This document shows, piece after piece, positions 28,554 through 36,846 of a DNA stretch of 64,000 nt. This stretch comes from Variovorax paradoxus (GTDB lineage: Bacteria > Pseudomonadota > Gammaproteobacteria > Burkholderiales > Burkholderiaceae_C). Made by a program: the position numbers and the translations under genes. Where the stretch lies: contig NZ_CP102931.1 of NCBI RefSeq assembly GCF_024734665.1, positions 5,888,001-5,952,000 of the forward strand, given 5' to 3'. Under the pieces are notes generated by a model. The model had not been told where the DNA came from and did not search any database. It saw nothing but the letters and a program-made list of their open reading frames with translations. Within the stretch, counting starts at the first letter, position 1; each line of letters starts with the position of its first letter.

Positions 28554-29776
28554 AGGACTTCCAGGCCGGGCACGGCGCAGACAAATTGCCCACCCCACTC
28601 GCGGATGTAGGCCAGCTGGCTCATCACTTCCGCCTTGAGGTTCCAGGGAAGGATCAGCACGTAGTCGGGCTTTTCGCGCTGAAGGCGCGCCTCGTCCACG
28701 ATCGGAATGCGGCTGCCGGGCATGTACTGGCCCTGCTTGGCGGGATTCCTGTCGACGACCCAGGGCAGCAGGCCGGACCGAATGCCGGCGTAGTTGAGCA
28801 AGGTGTTGCCCTTGGCCGCGGCGCCATAGGCGCCGACGCGCTTGCCGGCCCTGCGGGCCTCGATCAGGAAGGTGACGAGGCCGTCGCGCACGTCGTCGGC
28901 CCGCGACTGGAAGCCTTCGTAGTAGGCCGGGGTCGTCAGTCCGGCATTCAATTCGACGGCCAGCAGGCGCGCCACGGTTGCCTCGACCGCATGCTCGCCC
29001 GTGTCGCGACGTTGCGCGAAGACCCGCAGGCTGCCGCCATGCGTGGCGAGTTCCTCGACGTCGAAGACGCACAAGCCATTGGCCTCGAACAGTCGATGCA
29101 CCGCGCTCAGGGACAGGTAGGAAAAATGCTCGTGATAGATGGTGTCGAACTGACAGTCGGCCACCAGCCGCATCAGGTGCGGAAACTCGAAGGTGGCCAC
29201 GCCATGCGGCTTCAGCAGCTCAGCAAAGCCGGCCACAAAGTCGTTGATGTCCGGCACGTGGGCCAGCACATTGTTGGCAGCGATTAGGTCCGCGGCCTTA
29301 CCCTCGGCAACAAGTTGCCGGGCCAGTGCCACGCCGAAGAACGCCTCGACCACGCTCAGGCCCTTCTCGCGCGCAGCGCGTGCAGTGCTGGCCGTCGGTT
29401 CGATGCCTGTGCAGGGGATACCGGCCTGCTGCACATACTGGAGCAGGTAGCCGTCGTTGGCAGCCACCTCGACCACGTGCGATGCTGGTGACAGTGCAAA
29501 ACGCCGCACGACCTCATCGACGTAGCGCTTGCTGTGCGCGAGCCAACTCGTCGAATACGAACTGAAGTAGGCGTAGTCACTGGAGAAGAGCTCCGCGTAG
29601 TGCGCGTAGTCCTCGGTCTGGACGAGCCAGCATTGGGAACAGGCAAGCACGCGCAACGGATACCACTTTTCGGGTGCTGCGAGTTGCGCGGCGCCCAGGT
29701 AGGCATTCGAAGGCGGGGATGAGCCCAGGTCCATGAGTTGCAGCGACAGTTCTGCGTGGCAATGGCGGCACTTCAT
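28550..29776 (-). CDS. NDP-sugar C-methyltransferase (NovU/TylCIII type)
   Basis: The 408-residue protein begins MKCRHCHAELSLQLMDLG, a CxxC start followed by CSQCW, forming the putative zinc-binding N-terminal domain of sugar C-methyltransferases. The middle SAM domain has VVEVAANDGYLLQY and IEPTAST, and IYHEHFSYLSL supplies the YHEH residues used by these enzymes. The C-terminal domain has GAAAKGNTLLNYAGI and VDRNPAKQGQYMPG. Known relatives add a methyl group at C3 of a 4-keto-6-deoxy sugar. It lies one base after the RfbC-like epimerase gene. Confidence 0.9.
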   Translation of the reverse strand: MKCRHCHAELSLQLMDLGSSPPSNAYLGAAQLAAPEKWYPLRVLACSQCWLVQTEDYAHYAELFSSDYAYFSSYSTSWLAHSKRYVDEVVRRFALSPASHVVEVAANDGYLLQYVQQAGIPCTGIEPTASTARAAREKGLSVVEAFFGVALARQLVAEGKAADLIAANNVLAHVPDINDFVAGFAELLKPHGVATFEFPHLMRLVADCQFDTIYHEHFSYLSLSAVHRLFEANGLCVFDVEELATHGGSLRVFAQRRDTGEHAVEATVARLLAVELNAGLTTPAYYEGFQSRADDVRDGLVTFLIEARRAGKRVGAYGAAAKGNTLLNYAGIRSGLLPWVVDRNPAKQGQYMPGSRIPIVDEARLQREKPDYVLILPWNLKAEVMSQLAYIREWGGQFVCAVPGLEVL

Positions 29777-29777
29777 G

Positions 29778-30332
29778 TCAGACACCGCGGAAGTCGGAAG
29801 GGATGAAAGGGTGCGCGGCATCGCGTGCGGACAGGTCTGCGAACGCGAGCGGCCAGGCGATAGCAAGCGCGGGGTCTGCGGGGTTCAGCCCGCCTTCGGC
29901 GCCTTGCACGTAGGGAGTGGTATGTAAATACAGCAATTCGGTGTCGTCGGCGAGTGTCTGGAAGCCGTGTGCGAATCCCTTGGGGATGAACAGGCTGCGC
30001 GCGTTCTCGGCGCTCAATTCTTCGGCGTGCCAGGCCAGGAAGGTCGGCGAATCCCTGCGCAGATCGACGGCAACGTCGAAGACCTTGCCGCGCAGGCAAC
30101 TGACCAGCTTGTCCTCGGCATGCGGCGGGTACTGGAAATGCAGCCCGCGCACAGATCCGCGCCGGTGCGTCAAGGTGTGATTCATCTGGGCGACCGGCTG
30201 CGAAAACCCCGCAGAGGCCAGTTCCTCGGCACAGAAGAAGCGGCTGAAGAACCCGCGCGAGTCCTCCAGCTTGTGCCGCTGTATCAGCTTGAGCCCGCTG
30301 AGGCGGGTGGCGGTGACGTCAAACCGCGACAT
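29778..30332 (-). CDS. RmlC-like NDP-keto-sugar epimerase (second copy)
   Basis: This 184-residue cupin begins MSRFDVTATR. It is a relative of the RfbC protein at 25345 but clearly different. The catalytic histidine is kept (VRGLHFQ), as is DVAVDLRRDSPTF, but the TTDYY block reads TTPYV, so one tyrosine is replaced. Its place between rfbG and a C-methyltransferase suggests it acts on the CDP-4-keto-6-deoxy sugar, perhaps at one carbon only. Its start lies 14 bases inside rfbG. Confidence 0.83.
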   Translation of the reverse strand: MSRFDVTATRLSGLKLIQRHKLEDSRGFFSRFFCAEELASAGFSQPVAQMNHTLTHRRGSVRGLHFQYPPHAEDKLVSCLRGKVFDVAVDLRRDSPTFLAWHAEELSAENARSLFIPKGFAHGFQTLADDTELLYLHTTPYVQGAEGGLNPADPALAIAWPLAFADLSARDAAHPFIPSDFRGV

Positions 30333-31389
30333 GCGCTGCCCCGCGTTCGTGCGCCGCGATCTGCCCCAGGCTGATCGCCTGCATGTCTTCACCCGCACGC
30401 CAGGCGCGATCCCATTCGACGATCCTGTCGAGCGCCTCGTCGAGCCTCCAGCGGGGATGCCATCCCAGTTCGCTGCGTGCCCTGCTGCTGTCGAGCTTGA
30501 GGTAGCCGGCCTCGTGCACGGTCTTGGCATGCGTTTCCCGCCACTGCGTGCCTGGCACCTTGCCGACCAGGCGGTCCAAGAGCTGGCGCACGGGGATGGC
30601 GTCCTCGTCGGCGGGGCCGAAGTTCCAGGCGGAGGCCGCCAGCGCGTCGCCCTGGACGAGGCGCTCGGCCAGCATCAGATAACCCGAGAGCGGCTCCAGC
30701 ACATGCTGCCAGGGTCGGATGGCACCGGCATAACGCACATCGAGCGCACGTTGTGCCTGGAGAGCGCGGAAGAAATCGGGAACGAGTCGATCGTCGGCCC
30801 AGTCGCCGCCGCCGATCACGTTGCCGGCCCGTGCTGTGGCGACCGCCACGCCGGCCTGCGCGAGGAAAGAAGTCCGGTAGGCAGCTGTCACCAGCTCGGC
30901 GCACGCCTTGCTGCTCGAATAGGGGTCGGCCCCGCCAAGCGCTTCGCTTTCCCGGTAGCCCCAAAGCCACTCGCGGTTGTCGTAGCACTTGTCGGTCGTG
31001 ACATTCAAGACCGCGCGCACGCCCTCGCAGGCGCGGACAGCCTCCAGCAGGTTGACGGTGCCCATCACGTTGGTGGCATAGGTCTCGGCCGGTTCCTGGT
31101 AGGAGTACCGAACCAGGGGCTGCGCGGCCAGATGAAAAACGATCTCCGGCATCGCCTCGCGAACGGCATGTTTGAGCGCTTGGCCGTCGCGCACGTCCGC
31201 AATCGCATGGCTCTGCAGCAGATCGGCGACGCGTGCCTGCGTGAACAGGTTGGTCGGCGTTGGCGGCGGCAGCGAGAAGCCGTGGACTTCGGCACCGAGC
31301 GCATGCAGCCACATCGCCAGCCAACTTCCCTTGAAGCCGGTATGCCCGGTTACCAACACGCGGCGGCCCTGCCAGAACGAGGGGGTCAC
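30319..31389 (-). CDS. rfbG: CDP-glucose 4,6-dehydratase
   Basis: RfbG turns CDP-glucose into CDP-4-keto-6-deoxyglucose. The 356-residue protein starts at a GTG overlapping the rfbF stop (GTGA) and reads VTPSFWQGRRVLVTGHTGFKGSWL, the typical RfbG opening. NVTTDKCYDN and YSSSKACAEL are the active-site threonine and Tyr-x3-Lys blocks, and RAGNVIGGGDWADDRLVPD is diagnostic. No ATG fits nearby; a longer frame to 31542 runs through rfbF. It is paired directly with rfbF, as in other CDP-deoxy-sugar clusters. Confidence 0.94.
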   Translation of the reverse strand: MTPSFWQGRRVLVTGHTGFKGSWLAMWLHALGAEVHGFSLPPPTPTNLFTQARVADLLQSHAIADVRDGQALKHAVREAMPEIVFHLAAQPLVRYSYQEPAETYATNVMGTVNLLEAVRACEGVRAVLNVTTDKCYDNREWLWGYRESEALGGADPYSSSKACAELVTAAYRTSFLAQAGVAVATARAGNVIGGGDWADDRLVPDFFRALQAQRALDVRYAGAIRPWQHVLEPLSGYLMLAERLVQGDALAASAWNFGPADEDAIPVRQLLDRLVGKVPGTQWRETHAKTVHEAGYLKLDSSRARSELGWHPRWRLDEALDRIVEWDRAWRAGEDMQAISLGQIAAHERGAAHVAV

Positions 31390-32159
31390 GGCCACACCTT
31401 CCACGGCGCCGAATGGGTGGACCAGAGCTGCTCCAGGTGGTTCTTGTCGCGCAGCGTGTCCATCGGCTGCCAGAAGCCGGCGTGTTCGAAGGCCATCAGC
31501 TGGCCCTCCCCGGAGATGCGGGCCAGCGGTTGCCCTTCCCAACTGGACTGGTCACCTTCGATGTAGTCAAGGCATCGGGGCGACAGGACGAAGAACCCGC
31601 CGTTGATCCAGCCGCCGTCGCCGCGCGGCTTCTCGATGAACCCCCGCACGACATCGCCATCGCGTTCGATCGCGCCATAGCGCCCGGCGGGCTGCACCGC
31701 CGTGACCGTGGCCAGGCGCCCGTGGGCGCGATGAAAGTCGATCAGCTTGTCGATTCGCAGATCGGCCACGCCGTCGCCATAGGTGAAGCAGAAGGCATCG
31801 TCGTCCTTGAGGTATTCGCCGACGCGCTTAAGGCGTCCACCCGTCATAGTCTCGTCGCCGGTGTCGACGAGCGTGACTTTCCAGGGTTCGGCCTTGCGCT
31901 GGTGAACGTGCATTTCGTTGCTGCGCATGTCGAAGGTCACGTCGGACATGTGCAGGAAGTAGTTGGCGAAGTACTCCTTGATGACGTAGCCCTTGTAGCC
32001 GCAACAGATAATGAAGTCGTGGATGCCGTAGGCCGAGTACAGCTTCATGATGTGCCACAGCATGGGCTTGGCACCGATCTCGATCATGGGCTTCGGCTTG
32101 AGATGCGTCTCTTCGGAAATGCGCGTACCCAGGCCGCCCGCCAAAATGACTGCTTTCAT
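31386..32159 (-). CDS. rfbF: glucose-1-phosphate cytidylyltransferase
   Basis: RfbF makes CDP-glucose from CTP and glucose-1-phosphate, the entry step to CDP-linked 6-deoxy sugars. The 257-residue protein begins MKAVILAGGLGTRISEET, with KPMIEIGAKPMLWHIM and YFLHMSDVTFDM; all are family hallmarks. FTYGDGVAD carries a metal-binding aspartate. It is 28 bases after the glycosyltransferase gene and overlaps rfbG by four bases. Confidence 0.96.
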   Translation of the reverse strand: MKAVILAGGLGTRISEETHLKPKPMIEIGAKPMLWHIMKLYSAYGIHDFIICCGYKGYVIKEYFANYFLHMSDVTFDMRSNEMHVHQRKAEPWKVTLVDTGDETMTGGRLKRVGEYLKDDDAFCFTYGDGVADLRIDKLIDFHRAHGRLATVTAVQPAGRYGAIERDGDVVRGFIEKPRGDGGWINGGFFVLSPRCLDYIEGDQSSWEGQPLARISGEGQLMAFEHAGFWQPMDTLRDKNHLEQLWSTHSAPWKVWP

Positions 32160-32187
32160 GCGACTAAGACCCTTTGCGTTCTTGCAA

Positions 32188-33537
32188 CTAAAGAAGCCTC
32201 AGCTTCTTTCCGATTTTTACGAAGATGCGTCCGTTTAGCTCGTTCAATTGCCGTTCAGCTGCCAAGCGCCCCTGCTCAGCCCCCTCGGACAACGAGAAAG
32301 CGGCGCGCTCCCGATTCCTTGATGCAGAAAGTTCCGCAACCAACTCATCATGCTGACGTGACAGTCGAAGGATCTCGTTAGAAAGCTCTGCATGCATATC
32401 CGATCTTTGCTGTGCAGCCACGCCGATCTCTCGCTCCAGAAGCTCTGCGTTCTGAGCGGCCGATTTCATCCAGGCAATGACCGATTCGATCAAGTCTGCT
32501 GGCTTGTCCGCCGTGCCAGCCAGTTGAGTTGGCATTTTGCGACCGGCAGCGGGAAACCGGAAAACATCGCTGCCCGTCGAGGTGAACTCAGTTCGCTCGG
32601 CGTCAATCAATGAAAAAGCCGTGTCCCAATCACCGAGTCGAAATCCAACGGCCGATGCAGCAGAGCTTCGCTCCTTGGCAGATAGCTCAATTTTTGCGGG
32701 TGCTCGCCAAGCACCCCGATACCGTTCCTCAAGCAGCTTTCGAAGTGGCAGATACTCCTCTAGCGTGAAGATCTTTCGCCGACTGATCTCTCGGTCCAGT
32801 CGTTGAAACAACAAAGCCCAGGAATGGATGTGAGAAACGTCAAAATCGTGACTAGCTTGGCCCGCGTGGATCAAATAAACAGCGCCTGGCCGTTTGCACA
32901 AGTAGACTGGATATTGACAAAAAATCTGAACCTGAAAATCAACATCGCTTGGCAGTCCCGTACATAGATACGGGTGCCCCACGCTGGCCAAGGCTTCTCT
33001 GCGCCATAGGACAGAACTCCATCCGTAGTGAAGATGAGTCATCCAATCGGTCAGATGCTCGCGCGGCTGCAACAAGCCAAAGTGCAACTTGTCGAGAGGC
33101 GCAGGATAGGTGTGAAGAAGCGCGCCAGTCCCATCCCGTGCCTCCGTCACGAATACGGCAGCCCCAGCCTCCCGATACTCCTCAAGGATTTGGTAGGCAT
33201 CATGCAAAAAATCGGGCAGCAACCAGTCGTCGTCCGCCAAGGGTACGAAATAGGCCGTCGAAACATGCGCCAGCGCGTCCTGGTAGTTACCGGTGGAGCC
33301 GATATTCTCGGGCCGCCTCAGGTAGCGTACGCGAGGGTCCTGCGCCATGAGAGAACACACGTACGCCTCGGTTTCGTCCGTCGAGGCGTTGTCGAACACG
33401 TGCACCAGCACCGGCACACGGCGTTCCTGCAGGACGCTTTCAATTGCCTTCTGCAGCTGCACCCGCCGATTGAAGGTGGGAATGATGACCGTGATTGTGT
33501 GAGTTGACTCCTTGGTCAGCAACTCATGACCGCTCAC
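32188..33537 (-). CDS. glycosyltransferase family 2 with coiled-coil tail, lower GC
   Basis: This 449-residue protein starts at a GTG overlapping the rfbA stop (GTGA). The N-terminal GT-A domain has [24 protein letters not shown] and [11 protein letters not shown]. Residues from about 360 on form a heptad-like coiled coil ([20 protein letters not shown] and on). By eye the gene is poorer in G+C than its neighbours: about 47% over 32341-32400 against about 77% over 30601-30660. This suggests it was acquired separately. It probably uses dTDP-rhamnose or the CDP-sugar, but this is not shown. Confidence 0.83.
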   Translation of the reverse strand: MSGHELLTKESTHTITVIIPTFNRRVQLQKAIESVLQERRVPVLVHVFDNASTDETEAYVCSLMAQDPRVRYLRRPENIGSTGNYQDALAHVSTAYFVPLADDDWLLPDFLHDAYQILEEYREAGAAVFVTEARDGTGALLHTYPAPLDKLHFGLLQPREHLTDWMTHLHYGWSSVLWRREALASVGHPYLCTGLPSDVDFQVQIFCQYPVYLCKRPGAVYLIHAGQASHDFDVSHIHSWALLFQRLDREISRRKIFTLEEYLPLRKLLEERYRGAWRAPAKIELSAKERSSAASAVGFRLGDWDTAFSLIDAERTEFTSTGSDVFRFPAAGRKMPTQLAGTADKPADLIESVIAWMKSAAQNAELLEREIGVAAQQRSDMHAELSNEILRLSRQHDELVAELSASRNRERAAFSLSEGAEQGRLAAERQLNELNGRIFVKIGKKLRLL

Positions 33538-34430
33538 GAACGCACCTTGTCCGTCAACAGGTGCCTCAGGTATTTGCCATACCCGCTCTTCTCAAGCGGC
33601 GCGGCGAGCTTCTCGAGCTGGGCACTATCAATGAATCCATTGCGCCACGCGATCTCTTCCGGGCAGGCAATCTTCAACCCCTGCCGATGCTCCAGCGTCG
33701 CAATGAACTGCCCCGCTTCCAGCAGACTGTCGTGCGTGCCTGTATCCAGCCATGCGTAGCCTCGCTGCATGATCTGCACATTCAACTGGTCGCGGTCGAG
33801 ATAGGCTTGGTTCACTGCGGTGATCTCCAACTCGCCTCGCGCGCTGGGCTTCACGGCCTTGGCAATATCCACCACATGGTTGTCGTAGAAGTACAGCCCC
33901 GTGACAGCGTAGTTGCTCTTGGGCTTGAGTGGTTTTTCCTCGATGCTGCTGGCCTTGCCATTGGCATCGAACGCGACCACGCCATAGCGCTCAGGGTCCT
34001 GCACGTGGTACGCAAACACGGTGGCACCGCTCTGCTTGGTATCGGCGTCCGACAGCAGATGCGCGAAGTCGTGCCCGTAGAAGATGTTGTCCCCCAGCAC
34101 GAGCGCACTGGGATCGTTGCCCACGAACTTGTCCCCGATGATGAACGCCTGCGCCAGGCCATCGGGGCTGGGCTGCACCGCGTACTGCAGGTTGATGCCC
34201 CACTGGCTCCCGTCCCCCAGCAGTTGCTGGAACCGCGGCGTGTCCTGCGGCGTGCTGATGATCAGGATGTCGCGCATGCCGCCCAGCATCAAGGTGCTCA
34301 GCGGGTAATAGATCATCGGCTTGTCGTACACCGGCAGCAGCTGCTTGCTGAGTGCCAGCGTGGCGGGGTGCAGGCGGGTGCCCGAGCCCCCAGCGAGGAT
34401 GATGCCTTTGCGTTGCGTCGTCTTGGTCAT
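33534..34430 (-). CDS. rfbA: glucose-1-phosphate thymidylyltransferase
   Basis: RfbA (RmlA) makes dTDP-glucose, the first step to dTDP-L-rhamnose. The 298-residue protein begins [24 protein letters not shown], followed by [20 protein letters not shown], the textbook RmlA signature. [10 protein letters not shown] and EEKPLKPKS are further matches. It sits 20 bases after rfbD and shares four bases with the glycosyltransferase downstream. The order rfbB-rfbD-rfbA is normal, while rfbC has been moved to 25345. Confidence 0.97.
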   Translation of the reverse strand: MTKTTQRKGIILAGGSGTRLHPATLALSKQLLPVYDKPMIYYPLSTLMLGGMRDILIISTPQDTPRFQQLLGDGSQWGINLQYAVQPSPDGLAQAFIIGDKFVGNDPSALVLGDNIFYGHDFAHLLSDADTKQSGATVFAYHVQDPERYGVVAFDANGKASSIEEKPLKPKSNYAVTGLYFYDNHVVDIAKAVKPSARGELEITAVNQAYLDRDQLNVQIMQRGYAWLDTGTHDSLLEAGQFIATLEHRQGLKIACPEEIAWRNGFIDSAQLEKLAAPLEKSGYGKYLRHLLTDKVRS

Positions 34431-34450
34431 GTTCTTTTTCTCGTGAAAGT

Positions 34451-35341
34451 TCAAAGAATCTCGCGCAGCATGCGCGCAACGCCTTCCTGCCAAGGCGGCA
34501 GGCGCAGGCCGAACGTGGCCTGCAGCTTGGTGGTGTCCAGGCGCGAGTTGTGCGGGCGCTTGGCCGGGGTCGGGAAGGCGCTGGTCGGCACGGCCTCGAC
34601 GGCCTCCGGCCCGGCCTTGAGTTCGACACCCGCCGCCTTGGCTTGCTCGAGCACGAAGCGCGCGTAGCCATGCCATGTCGTTTCACCGCCGGCAATCGCG
34701 TGATACAGCCCCGCCTTCCCAGGGTCCCGCAGCGTCGCCCGGATGGCATGCGCCGTCACGTCAGCCAACAGCTCTGCACCCGTAGGCGCGCCGAACTGAT
34801 CGTCGATGACGGTCAGCTTGTCGCGCTCCTTCGCCAGCCGCAGCATCGTCTTGGCGAAGTTGCCCCCGCGCGCGGCGTACACCCAGCTGGTGCGGAAGAT
34901 CAGGTGCTTGGCGCAGTTCTGGGCCACCAGTTGCTCGCCTTCGAGCTTGGTGCGCCCGTACACGCTGAGCGGGCCGGTCGCATCGTCTTCCTTCCAGGGC
35001 TTCGTGCCGCTGCCGTCAAAGACGTAATCAGTCGAGTAGTGAACCATCAGCGCGCCGATCTGCTGGGCCGCCTCGGCCACGATTCCCGGCGAGGTGGCGT
35101 TGAGCTTGCGCGCAAACTCGGGCTCGCTCTCGGCCTTGTCGACGGCCGTATGCGCCGCCGCATTGACGATCACGTCGGGGCGAACCTTCAATACTGTCTC
35201 GGCCAGTTGCTCGGGGCGGCTGAAGTCGGCGTTGAAATCGGTGCTGTCGAAGTCGAGCGCGACCAGTTCACCCAGGGGCGCCAGGCTGCGCTGCAGCTCC
35301 CAGCCGACCTGTCCGCCCTTGCCCAGCAGCAGCAACTTCAT
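34451..35341 (-). CDS. rfbD: dTDP-4-dehydrorhamnose reductase
   Basis: RfbD (RmlD) reduces dTDP-4-keto-L-rhamnose to dTDP-L-rhamnose. The 296-residue protein begins [20 protein letters not shown] and has [20 protein letters not shown] and YGRTKLEGE, all typical. The ATG overlaps the rfbB stop by four bases. The C-terminal [12 protein letters not shown] is also diagnostic. Confidence 0.96.
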   Translation of the reverse strand: MKLLLLGKGGQVGWELQRSLAPLGELVALDFDSTDFNADFSRPEQLAETVLKVRPDVIVNAAAHTAVDKAESEPEFARKLNATSPGIVAEAAQQIGALMVHYSTDYVFDGSGTKPWKEDDATGPLSVYGRTKLEGEQLVAQNCAKHLIFRTSWVYAARGGNFAKTMLRLAKERDKLTVIDDQFGAPTGAELLADVTAHAIRATLRDPGKAGLYHAIAGGETTWHGYARFVLEQAKAAGVELKAGPEAVEAVPTSAFPTPAKRPHNSRLDTTKLQATFGLRLPPWQEGVARMLREIL

Positions 35342-36417
35342 GCCGCGGCCTTCGCAGGTGCTGCGTCGTATTGCTTCTCGACCCACTCGCGGTAGGCGCC
35401 GCTTTGCACATTGCGCACCCACTCGCCATTGGCCAGATACCACTCGACGGTCTTGCGGATGCCGGTGTCGAAGGTCTCGGCGGGCTTCCAGCCGAGCTCG
35501 GCCTCGAGCTTGCGCGCGTCGATGGCGTAGCGGCGGTCGTGGCCGGGGCGGTCGGTGACGTAGGTGATCTGTTCCTTGTAGGGCTTGCCGTCAGCCCTGG
35601 GGCGCAGCTCGTCGAGCAGCGCACACACGGTGTTGACGATCTCGATGTTGGGCTTCTCGTTCCAGCCGCCCACGTTGTAGGTCTCACCGAGCTTGCCGGC
35701 TTCGAGCACGCGGCGGATGGCGCTGCAGTGGTCCTTCACGTAGAGCCAGTCGCGCACCTGCATGCCGTCGCCGTACACGGGCAGGCTCTTGCCGGCCAGC
35801 GCGTTGACGATCATCAGCGGGATGAGCTTCTCGGGAAAGTGGAAGGGGCCGTAGTTGTTGGAGCAGTTGGTGGTCAGCACCGGCAGGCCGTAGGTGTGGT
35901 GCCAGGCGCGCACGAGGTGGTCGCTGGCGGCCTTGCTGGCCGAGTAGGGGCTGTTGGGTTCGTACTTGTTCTCTTCGGTGAAGGCGGGGTCGGTCTTGGA
36001 GAGCGAGCCGTAGACCTCGTCGGTGGACACGTGCAGGAAGCGGAAGGCGGTCTTCTGCTCGGCCGGCAGCGCGCTCCAGTGGCCGCGCACGGATTCGAGC
36101 AGGCGGAAGGTGCCCAGCACGTTGGTCTGCACGAAGTCTTCGGGGCCGTGGATGGAGCGGTCCACGTGCGATTCGGCGGCAAAGTTCACGACTGCACGCG
36201 GCTTGTGCTCGGCCAGCAGGCGGTCGACCAAAGCGCTGTCGCCGATGTCGCCCTGCACGAAGATGTGCCTCGGGTTGTTCTTGAGCGACGCGAGTGTCTC
36301 GAGGTTGCCTGCGTAGGTCAGCTTGTCGAGGTTCACGACCGGCTCGTCGCCGTTGGCGATCCAGTCGAGTACGAAATTGGCGCCGATGAAGCCGGCGCCG
36401 CCAGTAACCAGGATCAT
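35338..36417 (-). CDS. rfbB: dTDP-glucose 4,6-dehydratase
   Basis: RfbB (RmlB) makes dTDP-4-keto-6-deoxyglucose. The 359-residue protein begins [19 protein letters not shown] and has [11 protein letters not shown] with the catalytic Asp-Glu, [15 protein letters not shown] with the Tyr-x3-Lys pair, and [15 protein letters not shown]. It is the first gene of the 19-gene minus-strand cluster, so its promoter should drive most of it. A GATAAT -10 candidate lies at 36470-36475 on the minus strand. Confidence 0.97.
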   Translation of the reverse strand: MILVTGGAGFIGANFVLDWIANGDEPVVNLDKLTYAGNLETLASLKNNPRHIFVQGDIGDSALVDRLLAEHKPRAVVNFAAESHVDRSIHGPEDFVQTNVLGTFRLLESVRGHWSALPAEQKTAFRFLHVSTDEVYGSLSKTDPAFTEENKYEPNSPYSASKAASDHLVRAWHHTYGLPVLTTNCSNNYGPFHFPEKLIPLMIVNALAGKSLPVYGDGMQVRDWLYVKDHCSAIRRVLEAGKLGETYNVGGWNEKPNIEIVNTVCALLDELRPRADGKPYKEQITYVTDRPGHDRRYAIDARKLEAELGWKPAETFDTGIRKTVEWYLANGEWVRNVQSGAYREWVEKQYDAAPAKAAA

Positions 36418-36469
36418 GAAGTCCCCTGCTGATATATGGAACGATCGCCTTGCGGCAAATCAACAGGCG

Positions 36470-36475
36470 ATTATC
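36470..36475 (-). promoter_or_regulatory. candidate -10 element for the rfbB-gtrA cluster
   Basis: Read on the minus strand the hexamer is GATAAT, five of six matches to the sigma70 -10 box, about 53 bases before the rfbB ATG. No good -35 was found at the usual distance, so this is a weak candidate. It is the only clear AT-rich element in the short space between rfbB and the riboswitch promoter. Confidence 0.35.
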
Positions 36476-36504
36476 CCATCGGGCCAGAGGAGAGAAATCA
36501 AAGG

Positions 36505-36533
36505 TTGGCGCCCGCGCAGGCCCCGCCTACAAT
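36505..36533 (+). promoter_or_regulatory. sigma70 promoter for the glycine riboswitch and dadA
   Basis: TTGGCG (36505-36510) and TACAAT (36528-36533) are separated by exactly 17 bases. TACAAT matches the -10 consensus at five of six positions and TTGGCG matches the -35 box at four of six. Transcription would begin near 36540, which is where the riboswitch begins. Confidence 0.7.
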
Positions 36534-36540
36534 CGCCCCA

Positions 36541-36750
36541 CTGCAGGAGAGCGGGCCACCCCGGTGGCCCCACCGAAGGCGCAAACTCCCATAAACGCTC
36601 AGGTCGGTCCGAACAAGGGACCTGTACTGCACCAACTGAAACGCCGTCTGGAGAGCCATCACACCGCCCAACGTGGTCGTGATGCACCGAAGGAGCAAAC
36701 CCTCTGCGGGCGCAGCGGGTGAATCTCTCAGGTACCGAGGACAGGGGGAG
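36541..36750 (+). promoter_or_regulatory. tandem glycine riboswitch
   Basis: Two glycine aptamers in a row fill most of the 429-base space between rfbB and dadA. Aptamer 1 has CAGGAGAG (from 36544), CCGAAGGCGCAAAC (36573-36586) and GCTCAGGT...GGGACCTGT (36597-36625). Aptamer 2 has CTGGAGAG (36648-36655), CCGAAGGAGCAAAC (36687-36700) and CTCTCAGGTACC...GGACAG (36725-36744). These are the conserved gcvT-type blocks. The downstream gene is a DadA-type dehydrogenase, not the usual glycine cleavage genes, so glycine would control oxidation of an amino acid, perhaps glycine itself. Confidence 0.93.
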
Positions 36751-36752
36751 CG

Positions 36753-36780
36753 GCAACTTGGACTACGGTCGTCCGGTTGC
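36753..36780 (+). promoter_or_regulatory. hairpin after the riboswitch, possible expression platform
   Basis: GCAACTTGGAC pairs with GTCCGGTTGC around the loop TACGGTC, giving a strong stem with one bulge, followed by TTTGCTATT. It lies directly after the second aptamer and 66 bases before the dadA start. The T-run is short, so it is a weak terminator if it is one. It could also work by changing access to the ribosome site. Confidence 0.5.
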
Positions 36781-36846
36781 TTTGCTATTCATTCAATAGC
36801 ACACCACGCCCGTCGCTCAAGCGCTGCAACCTCAAAGGTACTTGAA

